NCBI GenBank assembly: GCA_009927565.1
Contig: RFMT01000191.1
Coordinates: 1 to 5,863 of the forward strand
Origin: Acidimicrobiia bacterium
GTDB taxonomy: Bacteria > Actinomycetota > Acidimicrobiia > Acidimicrobiales > Ilumatobacteraceae
Direction: 5' to 3'
Length of the DNA stretch: 5,863 bases
In this document: in pieces, positions 1-4,958 of the stretch
Layout of the letters: each line of letters starts with the position of its first letter
Position numbering within the stretch: the first letter of the stretch is position 1
The notes under the pieces: model-generated
Seen by the model: the letters and a program-made list of their open reading frames with translations, nothing else
The model's database searches: none
Told to the model about the DNA's origin: nothing
Translations under genes and position numbers: made by a program

Positions 1-663
1 GCTGGCAGCGTTGCAGTTGGCAAGAGCACTTCGGCACGAATTTTGCAGGCGCTACTAATGCGCTGGCCCGAGCATCCGCGCGTCGAACTGATAACCACGG
101 ACGGTTTTTTATACCCGAATGCCGTACTCGAGGAACGCGGACTAATGAATCGCAAGGGGTTTCCTGAAAGTTACAACACGAAACGACTGCTGCAATTTGT
201 GCGCGATGTAAAAGCCGGCACGCCTGAAGTTTCGGCGCCCGTTTACAGCCACGTGATTTACGATGTGTTGCCCGATAAAGAAGAGATCGTTCGTCAACCT
301 GACATTTTGATCGTTGAAGGACTAAACGTGCTTCAAGTGGGCAGCGCGACAACAGATTTCGTTTCTGACTATTTTGATTTTTCGATTTATGTTGATGCTC
401 GCGAAAACGACATCGAGGCTTGGTTTACCGAACGGTTTCAGACTTTGCGCAAGACGATTTTTCAAGACCCCGATAGTTTCTTCAAACACTTTGCCGATTT
501 CACCGAAGAACAAGCGCTAGCTTTGGCCCACGAGATTTGGGTGAGCATCAACGGCAAGAATTTGAAAGAGAACATCGAGCCGACCGAGCCCGAGCATCTC
601 TGGTTCTGCACAAAGGTGCCGATCACAAAGTCGACGCAGTTCACCTACGCAAACTCTAAATAG
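1..663 (+). CDS. coaA: Type I pantothenate kinase, 5'-truncated by the window edge and frameshifted near its 3' end
   Basis: Phosphorylates pantothenate with ATP, the first and usually feedback-controlled step of coenzyme A synthesis in the cytoplasm. The window opens in the P-loop: GSVAVGKST is at fragment residues 2-10, followed by TTDGF (Asp34), PVYSH (His84) and IVEGLNVLQ (Glu106). From the P-loop Lys, the offsets to this Asp, His and Glu (26, 76, 98) agree with those I recall for the Mycobacterium tuberculosis enzyme, so about 95 N-terminal residues lie outside the window. The uninterrupted frame runs to TAG at 661-663, but its last residues, after NIEPT, do not resemble the family. From base 588 another frame encodes ARASLVLHKGADHKV and then DAVHLRKL, a typical CoaA C-terminus, ending at TAA 657-659. 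One missing base near 585-586, for example a C giving CGA Arg, joins the two and yields about 314 residues in total. It is convergent with the regulator gene to its right, with no room for a separate terminator. Identity is secure; whether the frameshift is real is not. Confidence 0.95.
   Translation, partial: AGSVAVGKSTSARILQALLMRWPEHPRVELITTDGFLYPNAVLEERGLMNRKGFPESYNTKRLLQFVRDVKAGTPEVSAPVYSHVIYDVLPDKEEIVRQPDILIVEGLNVLQVGSATTDFVSDYFDFSIYVDARENDIEAWFTERFQTLRKTIFQDPDSFFKHFADFTEEQALALAHEIWVSINGKNLKENIEPTEPEHLWFCTKVPITKSTQFTYANSK
583..588 (+). other. Apparent -1 frameshift site in coaA
   Basis: The reading frame ends its family-like sequence at ACC (Thr, 583-585) and resumes two bases later at GCC (588-590) in another frame. 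Adding one C after ACC would read Pro-Thr-Arg-Ala-Arg-Ala-Ser-Leu-Val-Leu, as expected for the enzyme. The site sits in a C-rich stretch, where a dropped base in a C run is a common sequencing or assembly error. Confidence 0.85.
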
Positions 664-669
664 ATTTAG
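656..669. repeat. Short AT-rich palindrome spanning the two converging stop codons
   Basis: CTAAATAGATTTAG is a perfect inverted repeat that can fold as a 5-bp stem with a four-base loop. It contains the TAA of the repaired coaA frame and the TAA of the minus-strand regulator gene. The stem is weak and no T-tract follows on either strand, so it is at best a poor bidirectional terminator. The symmetry may simply come from two facing TAA codons. Confidence 0.25.
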
Positions 670-1031
670 CGGTGAAGTGAATTGAGGTAGTTGTAGACGG
701 TGATGCGCGAGACTCCCATTGAGTCGGCGACATCTTCAACAGCCCGGCGTAAAGTGAACGCGCCACGCTCGTCGAGCAAACGAATCGCACGTTGTTTAGC
801 CGTGCGTGACAAGTCTGGAAGTTTTGCGCCAAGTTCGCGTTCGACCGAGTCGATCATCCGTTCAAGCGCACCATGAAGCGCCGGCAAACGGATGCCAACA
901 ACAACTTCGCCATCAATTTCAATTGGCACATCACTTGCTTTAACCGCCTCAGGCTCGACGAACGCTGCACCGATTGCATTAATTAGTGGTTCGATTGCTT
1001 TAATGATCGAATCTTGGCGAGTGGCTTTCAT
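666..1031 (-). CDS. Helix-turn-helix DNA-binding protein with a YheO/DauR-type C-terminal domain
   Basis: Predicted cytoplasmic transcription regulator of 121 residues. Residues about 75-121 resemble the HTH_22 domain found at the C-terminus of YheO/DauR proteins: a lead helix with KQRAIRLLDERGAF, then LRRAVEDVADSMG and the recognition-helix-like SRITVYNYLNSL. Residues 1-70 are not the PAS-like YheO domain of the longer proteins. They contain a short beta-rich part (IEIDGEVVVGIRLP, about 37-50) and a helix (ALHGALERMIDSVEREL), with no membrane segment. The ATG overlaps the TGA of the upstream thiamine-binding gene as ATGA (1031-1028), and no Shine-Dalgarno sequence precedes it, so it probably depends on translational coupling. 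The pairing suggests that the neighbour's ligand modulates this protein, but target and effector are unknown. The domain call is from motif recognition; a role in controlling the adjacent divergent promoters is inference. Confidence 0.85.
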   Translation of the reverse strand: MKATRQDSIIKAIEPLINAIGAAFVEPEAVKASDVPIEIDGEVVVGIRLPALHGALERMIDSVERELGAKLPDLSRTAKQRAIRLLDERGAFTLRRAVEDVADSMGVSRITVYNYLNSLHR

Positions 1032-1264
1032 GAGTCGAATCGCGAAACAGAAACATTTACAAACGTTGCGCCGTTGCCATACGCCACGCGCAACAAATCA
1101 GCGATCACAACAGGCAAAGTTTCGGCATCGACACTAAAGAGCGAACCAAACGGACCAAAGTCAACAGCGATGCCGTGCGCCTCGACTGCTGCAACCGCGG
1201 CAGTGACGTGCGGACCTGGGTCGCCTTCTACGAACGGTTCGATTGTGAATTCAACGGTCAACAT
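1028..1264 (-). CDS. Small thiamine-binding-fold protein (MTH1187/YkoF-like, PF01910 type)
   Basis: 78-residue cytoplasmic protein without signal peptide. The order is the ferredoxin-like one of the MTH1187 family: a first strand LTVEFTIEPFVEG (2-14), a Gly-Pro turn and helix HVTAAVAAVEAHG (19-31), the strand IAVDFGPFGSLFSV (32-45), a second helix TLPVVIADLLRVAYGNG (49-65) and a final strand TFVNVSVSRF (67-76). Members of the family and the related YkoF bind thiamine or its hydroxymethylpyrimidine part and usually act as oligomers; they are not enzymes. It is somewhat shorter than the usual 90-100 residues but seems complete. An in-frame TAG 12 bp upstream of the ATG leaves no room for extension. 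It is the first gene of a two-gene unit with the HTH protein (4-bp overlap), which hints at a sensor role. Ligand specificity cannot be read from the sequence. Confidence 0.8.
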   Translation of the reverse strand: MLTVEFTIEPFVEGDPGPHVTAAVAAVEAHGIAVDFGPFGSLFSVDAETLPVVIADLLRVAYGNGATFVNVSVSRFDS

Positions 1265-1273
1265 ATGTCTGTC

Positions 1274-1303
1274 AATCTACACAAGCAATTTGCGAGCGGT
1301 CAG
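1274..1303 (-). promoter_or_regulatory. Putative promoter of the thiamine-binding/HTH operon
   Basis: On the minus strand a -10-like TAGATT (1279-1274) lies 9 bases before the ATG. A weak -35-like CTGACC (1303-1298) sits 18 bases further upstream. No Shine-Dalgarno sequence lies between box and start, so the transcript would have a leader of only a few bases or none. One copy of the 9-bp direct repeat (1290-1298) falls in the spacer. Confidence 0.45.
1290..1298 (+). repeat. Direct repeat TTGCGAGCG, copy 1 (candidate operator half)
   Basis: Perfect 9-bp match to the copy at 1331-1339, 41 bp away start to start, close to four helical turns, so both would face the same side of the DNA. This copy lies in the -10/-35 spacer of the leftward promoter. 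The adjacent HTH protein is an obvious candidate binder, but that is inference. Confidence 0.45.
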
Positions 1304-1306
1304 GTC

Positions 1307-1321
1307 GAATAGCGTTTATTC
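1307..1321. repeat. Inverted repeat GAATA-N5-TATTC between the two direct repeats
   Basis: Five-base perfect arms with a five-base spacer, centred at 1314. This is essentially midway between the two TTGCGAGCG copies. It lies in non-coding DNA between divergent promoters. Short arms mean it could be chance. Confidence 0.3.
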
Positions 1322-1330
1322 AAACACGGC

Positions 1331-1339
1331 TTGCGAGCG
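1331..1339 (+). repeat. Direct repeat TTGCGAGCG, copy 2 (candidate operator half)
   Basis: Second perfect copy of the 9-bp repeat. It directly abuts the -10-like TACGAT (1340-1345) of the rightward amidohydrolase promoter, a position where a bound protein would block RNA polymerase. Confidence 0.45.
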
Positions 1340-1351
1340 TACGATTGGCTC
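1340..1351 (+). promoter_or_regulatory. -10-like box of a probable leaderless promoter for the amidohydrolase operon
   Basis: TACGAT (1340-1345) fits TANNNT and lies 6 bases before the ATG at 1352, so transcription would begin at or next to the start codon. No good -35 and no Shine-Dalgarno sequence are visible. The box supports ATG 1352 over the upstream TTG 1331 or the downstream ATG 1442. Confidence 0.5.
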
Positions 1352-2626
1352 ATGGCAAAGACGGGATCAAACAAACCAGTTTCAGCGGCCCAAGAAAAAC
1401 ACGGCACATCCGTCGGATTAAAAGATCAGGTCGGCGGGCTTATGAGTTCTACTGTGGCGTTGCGACGCGAACTGCACAAGTGGCCTGAAATTGGCAACAC
1501 TTTGCCAAGAACTCGCGAACAAGTTTTAACTGCTCTTGAAGGTCTGCCACTTGACATCAAGTTGCACGAAACAACAAGTGGTATCGCAGCGATGTTGACC
1601 GGCGATAAACCAGGACCAACTGTGATGCTGCGTGGCGACATGGACGCACTACCGATGCCCGAAGACACTGGTCTTGATTTTGCTTCACGAACAGATGGCT
1701 GCATGCACGCTTGTGGTCACGACACGCATACTTCAATGCTGGTCAGCGCGGCGAAACTGCTCAGCGATCGTCGCAGTGAGATACCTGGTCGCGTGTTGTT
1801 TATGTTTCAGCCAGGCGAAGAGGGTTACCACGGCGCAAAATTCATGCTTGAAGAAGGTTTGCTCGATGTTTCAAAAAACAAAGACGGTAGCGAGTCGCCA
1901 ATCACGGCGGCTTATGCCCTGCACATAACTTCGTCGCTGCCTGCTGGCATCGTCGGCACACGCAGCGGCCCGTTGATGGCTTCGAGCGACGTGGTGTCGA
2001 TCAAGATCACCGGCAAAGGTGGTCACGCTTCAGAGCCGTTTAGAACACTTGACCCGATACCAGTGGCGTGTGAGATTGTTCAGTCTTTGCAGACGATGAT
2101 CACTCGTCGCATCGAAACTTTTGACCCTGCTGTCGTGACGATCACCAAACTTGTGGCGGGCACGACAACAAATGTGATACCCGAATCTGCATTGATCGAA
2201 GGAACAATTCGTGCGGTGAGCGAAAAGACCCGCAATAAAGTTCACGATTCAATTCGCCGAGTTGCCGAAGGCATCGCGGCCGCAAATGAAATGCAAGCGA
2301 CTGTCGATATAAGGATCGGCTACCCAGTGACGGTCAACGACGCACCAAGCAGCGACTTTGCACTTGAAGTTGCCGAGTCGCTTCTTGGCGAAGGCAAGGC
2401 CTTGCGCATGCCATCGCCGGTGATGGGAGCCGAAGACTTCAGTTATGTCTTGAACAAAATTCCAGGCGCGATGGTGTTTCTGGGTGGCACACCAGAAGGC
2501 ACAAACCCTGCGACAGCCGCACCGAACCATTCAAACCGCGTGATGTTTGAAGAGTCGGCAATGGCTCATGGCGTGGCTCTGTATGCGTCGTTGGCGTTGC
2601 GTACGCTCGGCGTCACGCTGAACTAA
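1352..2626 (+). CDS. M20D family amidohydrolase (hippurate/N-acyl-amino-acid hydrolase type)
   Basis: Predicted cytoplasmic two-metal hydrolase that cleaves the amide bond of an N-acyl amino acid or similar conjugate. Numbered from ATG 1352 (424 residues): LRRELHKWPEIG (37-48) is the usual N-terminal signature; MHACGHDTH (118-126) supplies the metal-binding Cys121 and His123; FQPGEE (152-157) supplies the general base and a metal-binding Glu; His191 in ALHI is a further ligand. GKGGHASEP (about 221-229) opens the dimerisation domain. MGAEDFS and HSNRVMFEE (His393) complete the active site. There is an unusually long N-terminal lead of about 25 residues before the family core and a roughly ten-residue loop near 174-183. 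A TTG at 1331 would add seven residues, but the -10-like box at 1340-1345 argues for 1352. It is the first gene of a probable operon with the CoA-transferase, whose ATG follows its TAA by 3 bp. The acyl group and amine cannot be deduced; the catalytic class is clear. Confidence 0.93.
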   Translation: MAKTGSNKPVSAAQEKHGTSVGLKDQVGGLMSSTVALRRELHKWPEIGNTLPRTREQVLTALEGLPLDIKLHETTSGIAAMLTGDKPGPTVMLRGDMDALPMPEDTGLDFASRTDGCMHACGHDTHTSMLVSAAKLLSDRRSEIPGRVLFMFQPGEEGYHGAKFMLEEGLLDVSKNKDGSESPITAAYALHITSSLPAGIVGTRSGPLMASSDVVSIKITGKGGHASEPFRTLDPIPVACEIVQSLQTMITRRIETFDPAVVTITKLVAGTTTNVIPESALIEGTIRAVSEKTRNKVHDSIRRVAEGIAAANEMQATVDIRIGYPVTVNDAPSSDFALEVAESLLGEGKALRMPSPVMGAEDFSYVLNKIPGAMVFLGGTPEGTNPATAAPNHSNRVMFEESAMAHGVALYASLALRTLGVTLN

Positions 2627-2629
2627 CCA

Positions 2630-3841
2630 ATGCGCCCACTTGAAGGGGTTCGGGTTCTTGACTTCACTCGGGTGCTGTCGGGTCCACACGCAACACGGAT
2701 GCTCTGCGATCTGGGTGCGGACGTAATCAAAGTTGAACAACCATCTGGTGACTTGACCAGGTTTTCGAGCCCGCGAATAAATTCGAATTCAACCTATTTC
2801 ATTCAGCAAAATGTCGGCAAACGAAACATTTCACTTGACTTAAACAAACCAGAAGCAGTCGAGCTGATCACTCGCTTGGCTGAAAAGTGCGATGTTCTAG
2901 TCGAAAATTTTCGACCTGGCGTCTTGCAACGTTTGGGTCTTGGTCAAGAAACTTTGCGCACCAAAAATTCGCGGCTCATCTATGCGTCAATCACCGGCTA
3001 CGGCAACACCGGCCCTTGGGTCAATCGTCGCGCCTTTGCGCCAGTGATCAACGCCGAGATGGGCATGACCAAGCGTCAAGGCGATGCACGAGGCGGCGAC
3101 TACGCCAATGATCCGTTTAGTCACGCCGATGTTTACACGGCAATTGAATGTGCCAGCGCAATTCTGGCGGCACTGTTTCAACGCGAGCGAACTGGCGAAG
3201 GTCAATACATTGATTTGTCGATGGCACAAACATTGCTTTACGTCAATGAACACGCCCACGACGACTTATGGGATCAACCCGTCTCGCCCGACGCGATTCG
3301 CTCGTTTCGTCCAGAAGATTATGCCGTTTTGACAACACGCGACGGCGTAACTTCTGTTGTCAGCGGTCACCCCGCAGAACGTGGCACGTTTGATTTCTTC
3401 GTCGCCGCAATGCAGCAACCGCAACTTCTTGAAGACGCACGTTTCAAAACAGTTTCATTACGCATCGCCAACCTTGACGTGTTGATGCAACTAATCAAAG
3501 ACTGGGCCTCGACGATTGAAACAGTTCATGAACTTGAACAACGGCTCGCCGAACACAAATTGGCAATGGGCCAACTGCGATCAGTTGCCGAAGTTGCCAA
3601 AACTGATTGGGCAAAACAACGCAATGCATTTGTCGAAGTTGATGACCGTGGTGACTCGACGGTGAAATTGCCGAACTCACCGTGGCGATTTTCTGGCTCT
3701 GACACTTCAACGCGAGGCACGGTTAAATATCGCGGCGAAGACAACGCCGAAGTCTTCAGTGACTTGCTTGGACTATCGCCGAGTGAAATTGAAGAACTTC
3801 ACCAGCGCGAAATTCTCTTGCAGCGTCTCGCAAACAAATAG
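2630..3841 (+). CDS. Family III CoA-transferase (CaiB/BaiF type)
   Basis: Predicted cytoplasmic enzyme of 403 residues that moves CoA between carboxylic acids. It begins with the hallmark LEGVRVLDFTRVLSGPHATR (4-23), then GADVIKVEQPSGD (29-41), a conserved NKRNISLDL-like stretch reading VGKRNISLDL (62-71), DVLVENFRPG (88-97) and the GYGNTGP turn (123-129). The catalytic aspartate is Asp167 in SHADVYTA, matching the position known from formyl-CoA transferase. RTGEGQYIDLSMAQ (187-200) and the C-terminal dimer-wrapping part are intact, and length is normal. The GHDINY-type motif of alpha-methylacyl-CoA racemases is absent, so a transferase is more likely than a racemase. It starts 3 bp after the amidohydrolase with no Shine-Dalgarno sequence, implying co-transcription and reinitiation. 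One reading is that the hydrolase frees an acid which this enzyme then activates, but donor and acceptor are unknown. It converges on dut with a 7-bp gap. Confidence 0.93.
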   Translation: MRPLEGVRVLDFTRVLSGPHATRMLCDLGADVIKVEQPSGDLTRFSSPRINSNSTYFIQQNVGKRNISLDLNKPEAVELITRLAEKCDVLVENFRPGVLQRLGLGQETLRTKNSRLIYASITGYGNTGPWVNRRAFAPVINAEMGMTKRQGDARGGDYANDPFSHADVYTAIECASAILAALFQRERTGEGQYIDLSMAQTLLYVNEHAHDDLWDQPVSPDAIRSFRPEDYAVLTTRDGVTSVVSGHPAERGTFDFFVAAMQQPQLLEDARFKTVSLRIANLDVLMQLIKDWASTIETVHELEQRLAEHKLAMGQLRSVAEVAKTDWAKQRNAFVEVDDRGDSTVKLPNSPWRFSGSDTSTRGTVKYRGEDNAEVFSDLLGLSPSEIEELHQREILLQRLANK

Positions 3842-3848
3842 AAACTGT

Positions 3849-4319
3849 CTAACGCCCCGAGTGGCCAAAGCCACCACCGCGATCTTCACCGTCAAGTTCG
3901 TCGACAACTTGCCAAGTCGTCGCCACAACTTCTTGAATGATCAACTGGGCGATGCGATCGCCACGCTTAACTTGATAGTCGTTAACTGGGTCAGTGTTGA
4001 TCATGATCACTTGCAACTCGCCGCGGTAGCCGCTGTCAATAATGCCCGGCGTATTGACAAGTGAGATGCCGTGCTTTAATGCGAGTCCACTACGCGGCAC
4101 AACTTGTCCAAAAAAACCAACCGGAATTGCCACAGCGATACCCGTTGCCACAAGCACTCGCCCGCCACGTGCAGGCAAAAGCGCATCGACACGCGCATAC
4201 AAATCGATGCCCGCGTCGCCAGCGTGTGCAGTCGCGGGCAAAGGCAGATCACAGTCGAGTCGCTTAACGGGCACGATTGTTGGTTTGCGCGATGTGTAGT
4301 CGGCACTTGAATTTGTCAC
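3849..4319 (-). CDS. dut: dUTP diphosphatase (dUTPase)
   Basis: Hydrolyses dUTP to dUMP and pyrophosphate, keeping uracil out of DNA and supplying dUMP for thymidylate synthesis; the family acts as a cytoplasmic homotrimer. All five motifs are present in 156 residues: AGDAGIDLY (33-41), PRSGLALKHG (75-84), NTPGIIDSGYRGEL (89-102, catalytic Asp95 and substrate-stacking Tyr98), RGDRIAQLII (119-128) and the C-terminal P-loop-like RGGGFGHSG (147-155). Motif 5 is one residue shorter than the common RGxGGFGSTG, and the extra loop seen before it in mycobacterial dUTPases is missing. The start is GTG (4319-4317), placed 7 bases after a -10-like box. Translation from there carries about 13 residues before the conserved core. 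It is divergent from orn and convergent with the CoA-transferase. Identity is very secure. Confidence 0.97.
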   Translation of the reverse strand: MTNSSADYTSRKPTIVPVKRLDCDLPLPATAHAGDAGIDLYARVDALLPARGGRVLVATGIAVAIPVGFFGQVVPRSGLALKHGISLVNTPGIIDSGYRGELQVIMINTDPVNDYQVKRGDRIAQLIIQEVVATTWQVVDELDGEDRGGGFGHSGR

Positions 4320-4332
4320 GCCTAAGACGATA
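4320..4332 (-). promoter_or_regulatory. -10-like box of a probable leaderless dut promoter
   Basis: On the minus strand TATCGT (4332-4327) is followed by seven bases and then the GTG start. A 4-of-6 -35 match (TCGGCA) lies 17 bases upstream of the box. There is no usable Shine-Dalgarno sequence, so transcription probably begins at or within a base or two of the start codon. Confidence 0.5.
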
Positions 4333-4358
4333 GAGCCCGCGCGCAGAGATGCCGAGAT

Positions 4359-4380
4359 TGCACCGAAGTGCAGTGTTCGG
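4359..4380. repeat. Nested palindromes in the dut/orn divergent promoter region
   Basis: Two overlapping perfect inverted repeats share bases: TGCAC-CGAA-GTGCA (4359-4372) and CCGAA-GTGCAGTG-TTCGG (4363-4380). They cover the expected -35 region of orn and lie just upstream of that of dut. The outer one recalls an actinobacterial LexA box (CGAAC-N4-GTTCG), but its half-sites are two bases too far apart and one is altered. Operator function is speculative. Confidence 0.35.
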
Positions 4381-4392
4381 GCAGAAAACTAA

Positions 4393-4405
4393 TAGATTGC
4401 TTGGC
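4393..4405 (+). promoter_or_regulatory. -10-like box of a probable leaderless orn promoter
   Basis: TAGATT (4393-4398) is followed by seven bases, GCTTGGC, and the GTG start of orn. This is the same spacing as for dut on the other strand. No clear -35 and no Shine-Dalgarno sequence are seen. Confidence 0.5.
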
Positions 4406-4958
4406 GTGCTTGTGTGGATGGATCTTGAGATGACAGGGCTAGACCCCGCGACCGAAGTCATCGTCGAAATCGCCACGCTGATCACCGACGATGAACTAAA
4501 CATTGTGGCCGAAGGTCCAGATTTGGTTATCTAACCAACCCGAAACTGTGCTCAAAGCGATGGACCCGTTCGTCGTTGAAATGCACACGACATCGGGTTT
4601 GCTGACCGCAATTCGTGAATCAACAGTGAGTCTCGAACAGGCTGGTGCAGCGACTCTCGAATTTATTAAGCAACATATCGCCGAACCACGCACGATACCG
4701 CTGTGTGGTAATTCGATTGGCACTGACCGCAGATTCTTGGCGAAGTATTTGCCGGAAATTGAAAATTTTTTGCACTATCGCAGTGTCGATGTTTCGACCA
4801 TCAAAGAACTGGTAAAACGGTGGTATCCGGGTCTCGAAATCTCGCGGCCTACTAAAAGTGGCGCCCACCGCGCACTCGATGATGTGCGCGAAAGCATTCG
4901 CGAGTTGAAGTTTTACCGCGAAAACGTGTTCAAAGAAATTACCATCACCCCAAAATAA
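4406..4958 (+). CDS. orn: Oligoribonuclease, split by an apparent one-base insertion
   Basis: 3'-5' exoribonuclease of the DEDDh family that degrades two- to five-base RNA fragments to mononucleotides, the last step of mRNA decay; also removes pGpG where cyclic-di-GMP is used. The first part (GTG 4406 to 4531) reads MLVWMDLEMTGLDP and on to VAEGPDLVI, then hits TAA at 4532-4534. From CAA at 4536 a second frame continues QPETVLKAMDPFVVEMHTTS to the TAA at 4956-4958. Treating 4532-4535 as one codon plus one extra base gives 183 residues, close to the 181 of E. coli. All catalytic residues are then present: Asp6, Glu8, Asp107 (GNSIGTDRRF), His154 and Asp159 (GAHRALDD). The GTG start is supported by the -10-like box 7 bases upstream. 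The 3' end overlaps the convergent thioesterase gene by 14 bp. A sequencing error is the likelier cause, because everything on both sides is well conserved. Confidence 0.93.
4529..4538 (+). other. Apparent +1 frameshift site in orn
   Basis: Ile codon ATC (4529-4531) ends the first frame and Gln codon CAA (4536-4538) begins the second. The four bases TAAC lie where the family has a single residue. Removing one A gives TAC (Tyr), and removing the T gives AAC (Asn). Either restores a normal protein. Confidence 0.85.

Noticed and set aside
1331..1351. TTG 1331 as the amidohydrolase start
   Set aside because: It would place the -10-like TACGAT and the repeat copy inside the gene. ATG 1352 sits 6 bases after that box.
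1265..1351. TPP riboswitch ahead of the thiamine-binding gene
   Set aside because: The region is too short, lacks the conserved TPP riboswitch core (CUGAGA), and the promoter seems to leave almost no leader.
2030..2530. Minus-strand open frames inside the amidohydrolase and CoA-transferase genes
   Set aside because: They have no family-like motifs and are rich in Cys, His, Arg and Trp, as expected for antisense shadows of the real coding frame.
3861..3874. Hairpin GTGGC-CAAA-GCCAC as a terminator between the CoA-transferase and dut
   Set aside because: It lies inside the dut coding end (motif 5), has only five base pairs and no T-tract follows on either strand.
4042..4310. Several plus-strand frames opposite dut
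   Set aside because: All are antisense to a fully conserved dUTPase and have low-complexity basic translations without recognisable domains.
4349..4405. N-terminal extension of orn from ATG 4349
   Set aside because: The added 19 residues do not resemble the family, and the -10-like box at 4393-4398 would lie inside the coding region. GTG 4406 gives the usual N-terminus.
4520..4545. Programmed +1 frameshift in orn, similar to prfB (in-frame stop followed by C)
   Set aside because: The P-site codon ATC would have to re-pair on TCT, which is poor, and no Shine-Dalgarno-like stimulator sits just upstream. Such control is also not known for orn. A simple indel is the better explanation.
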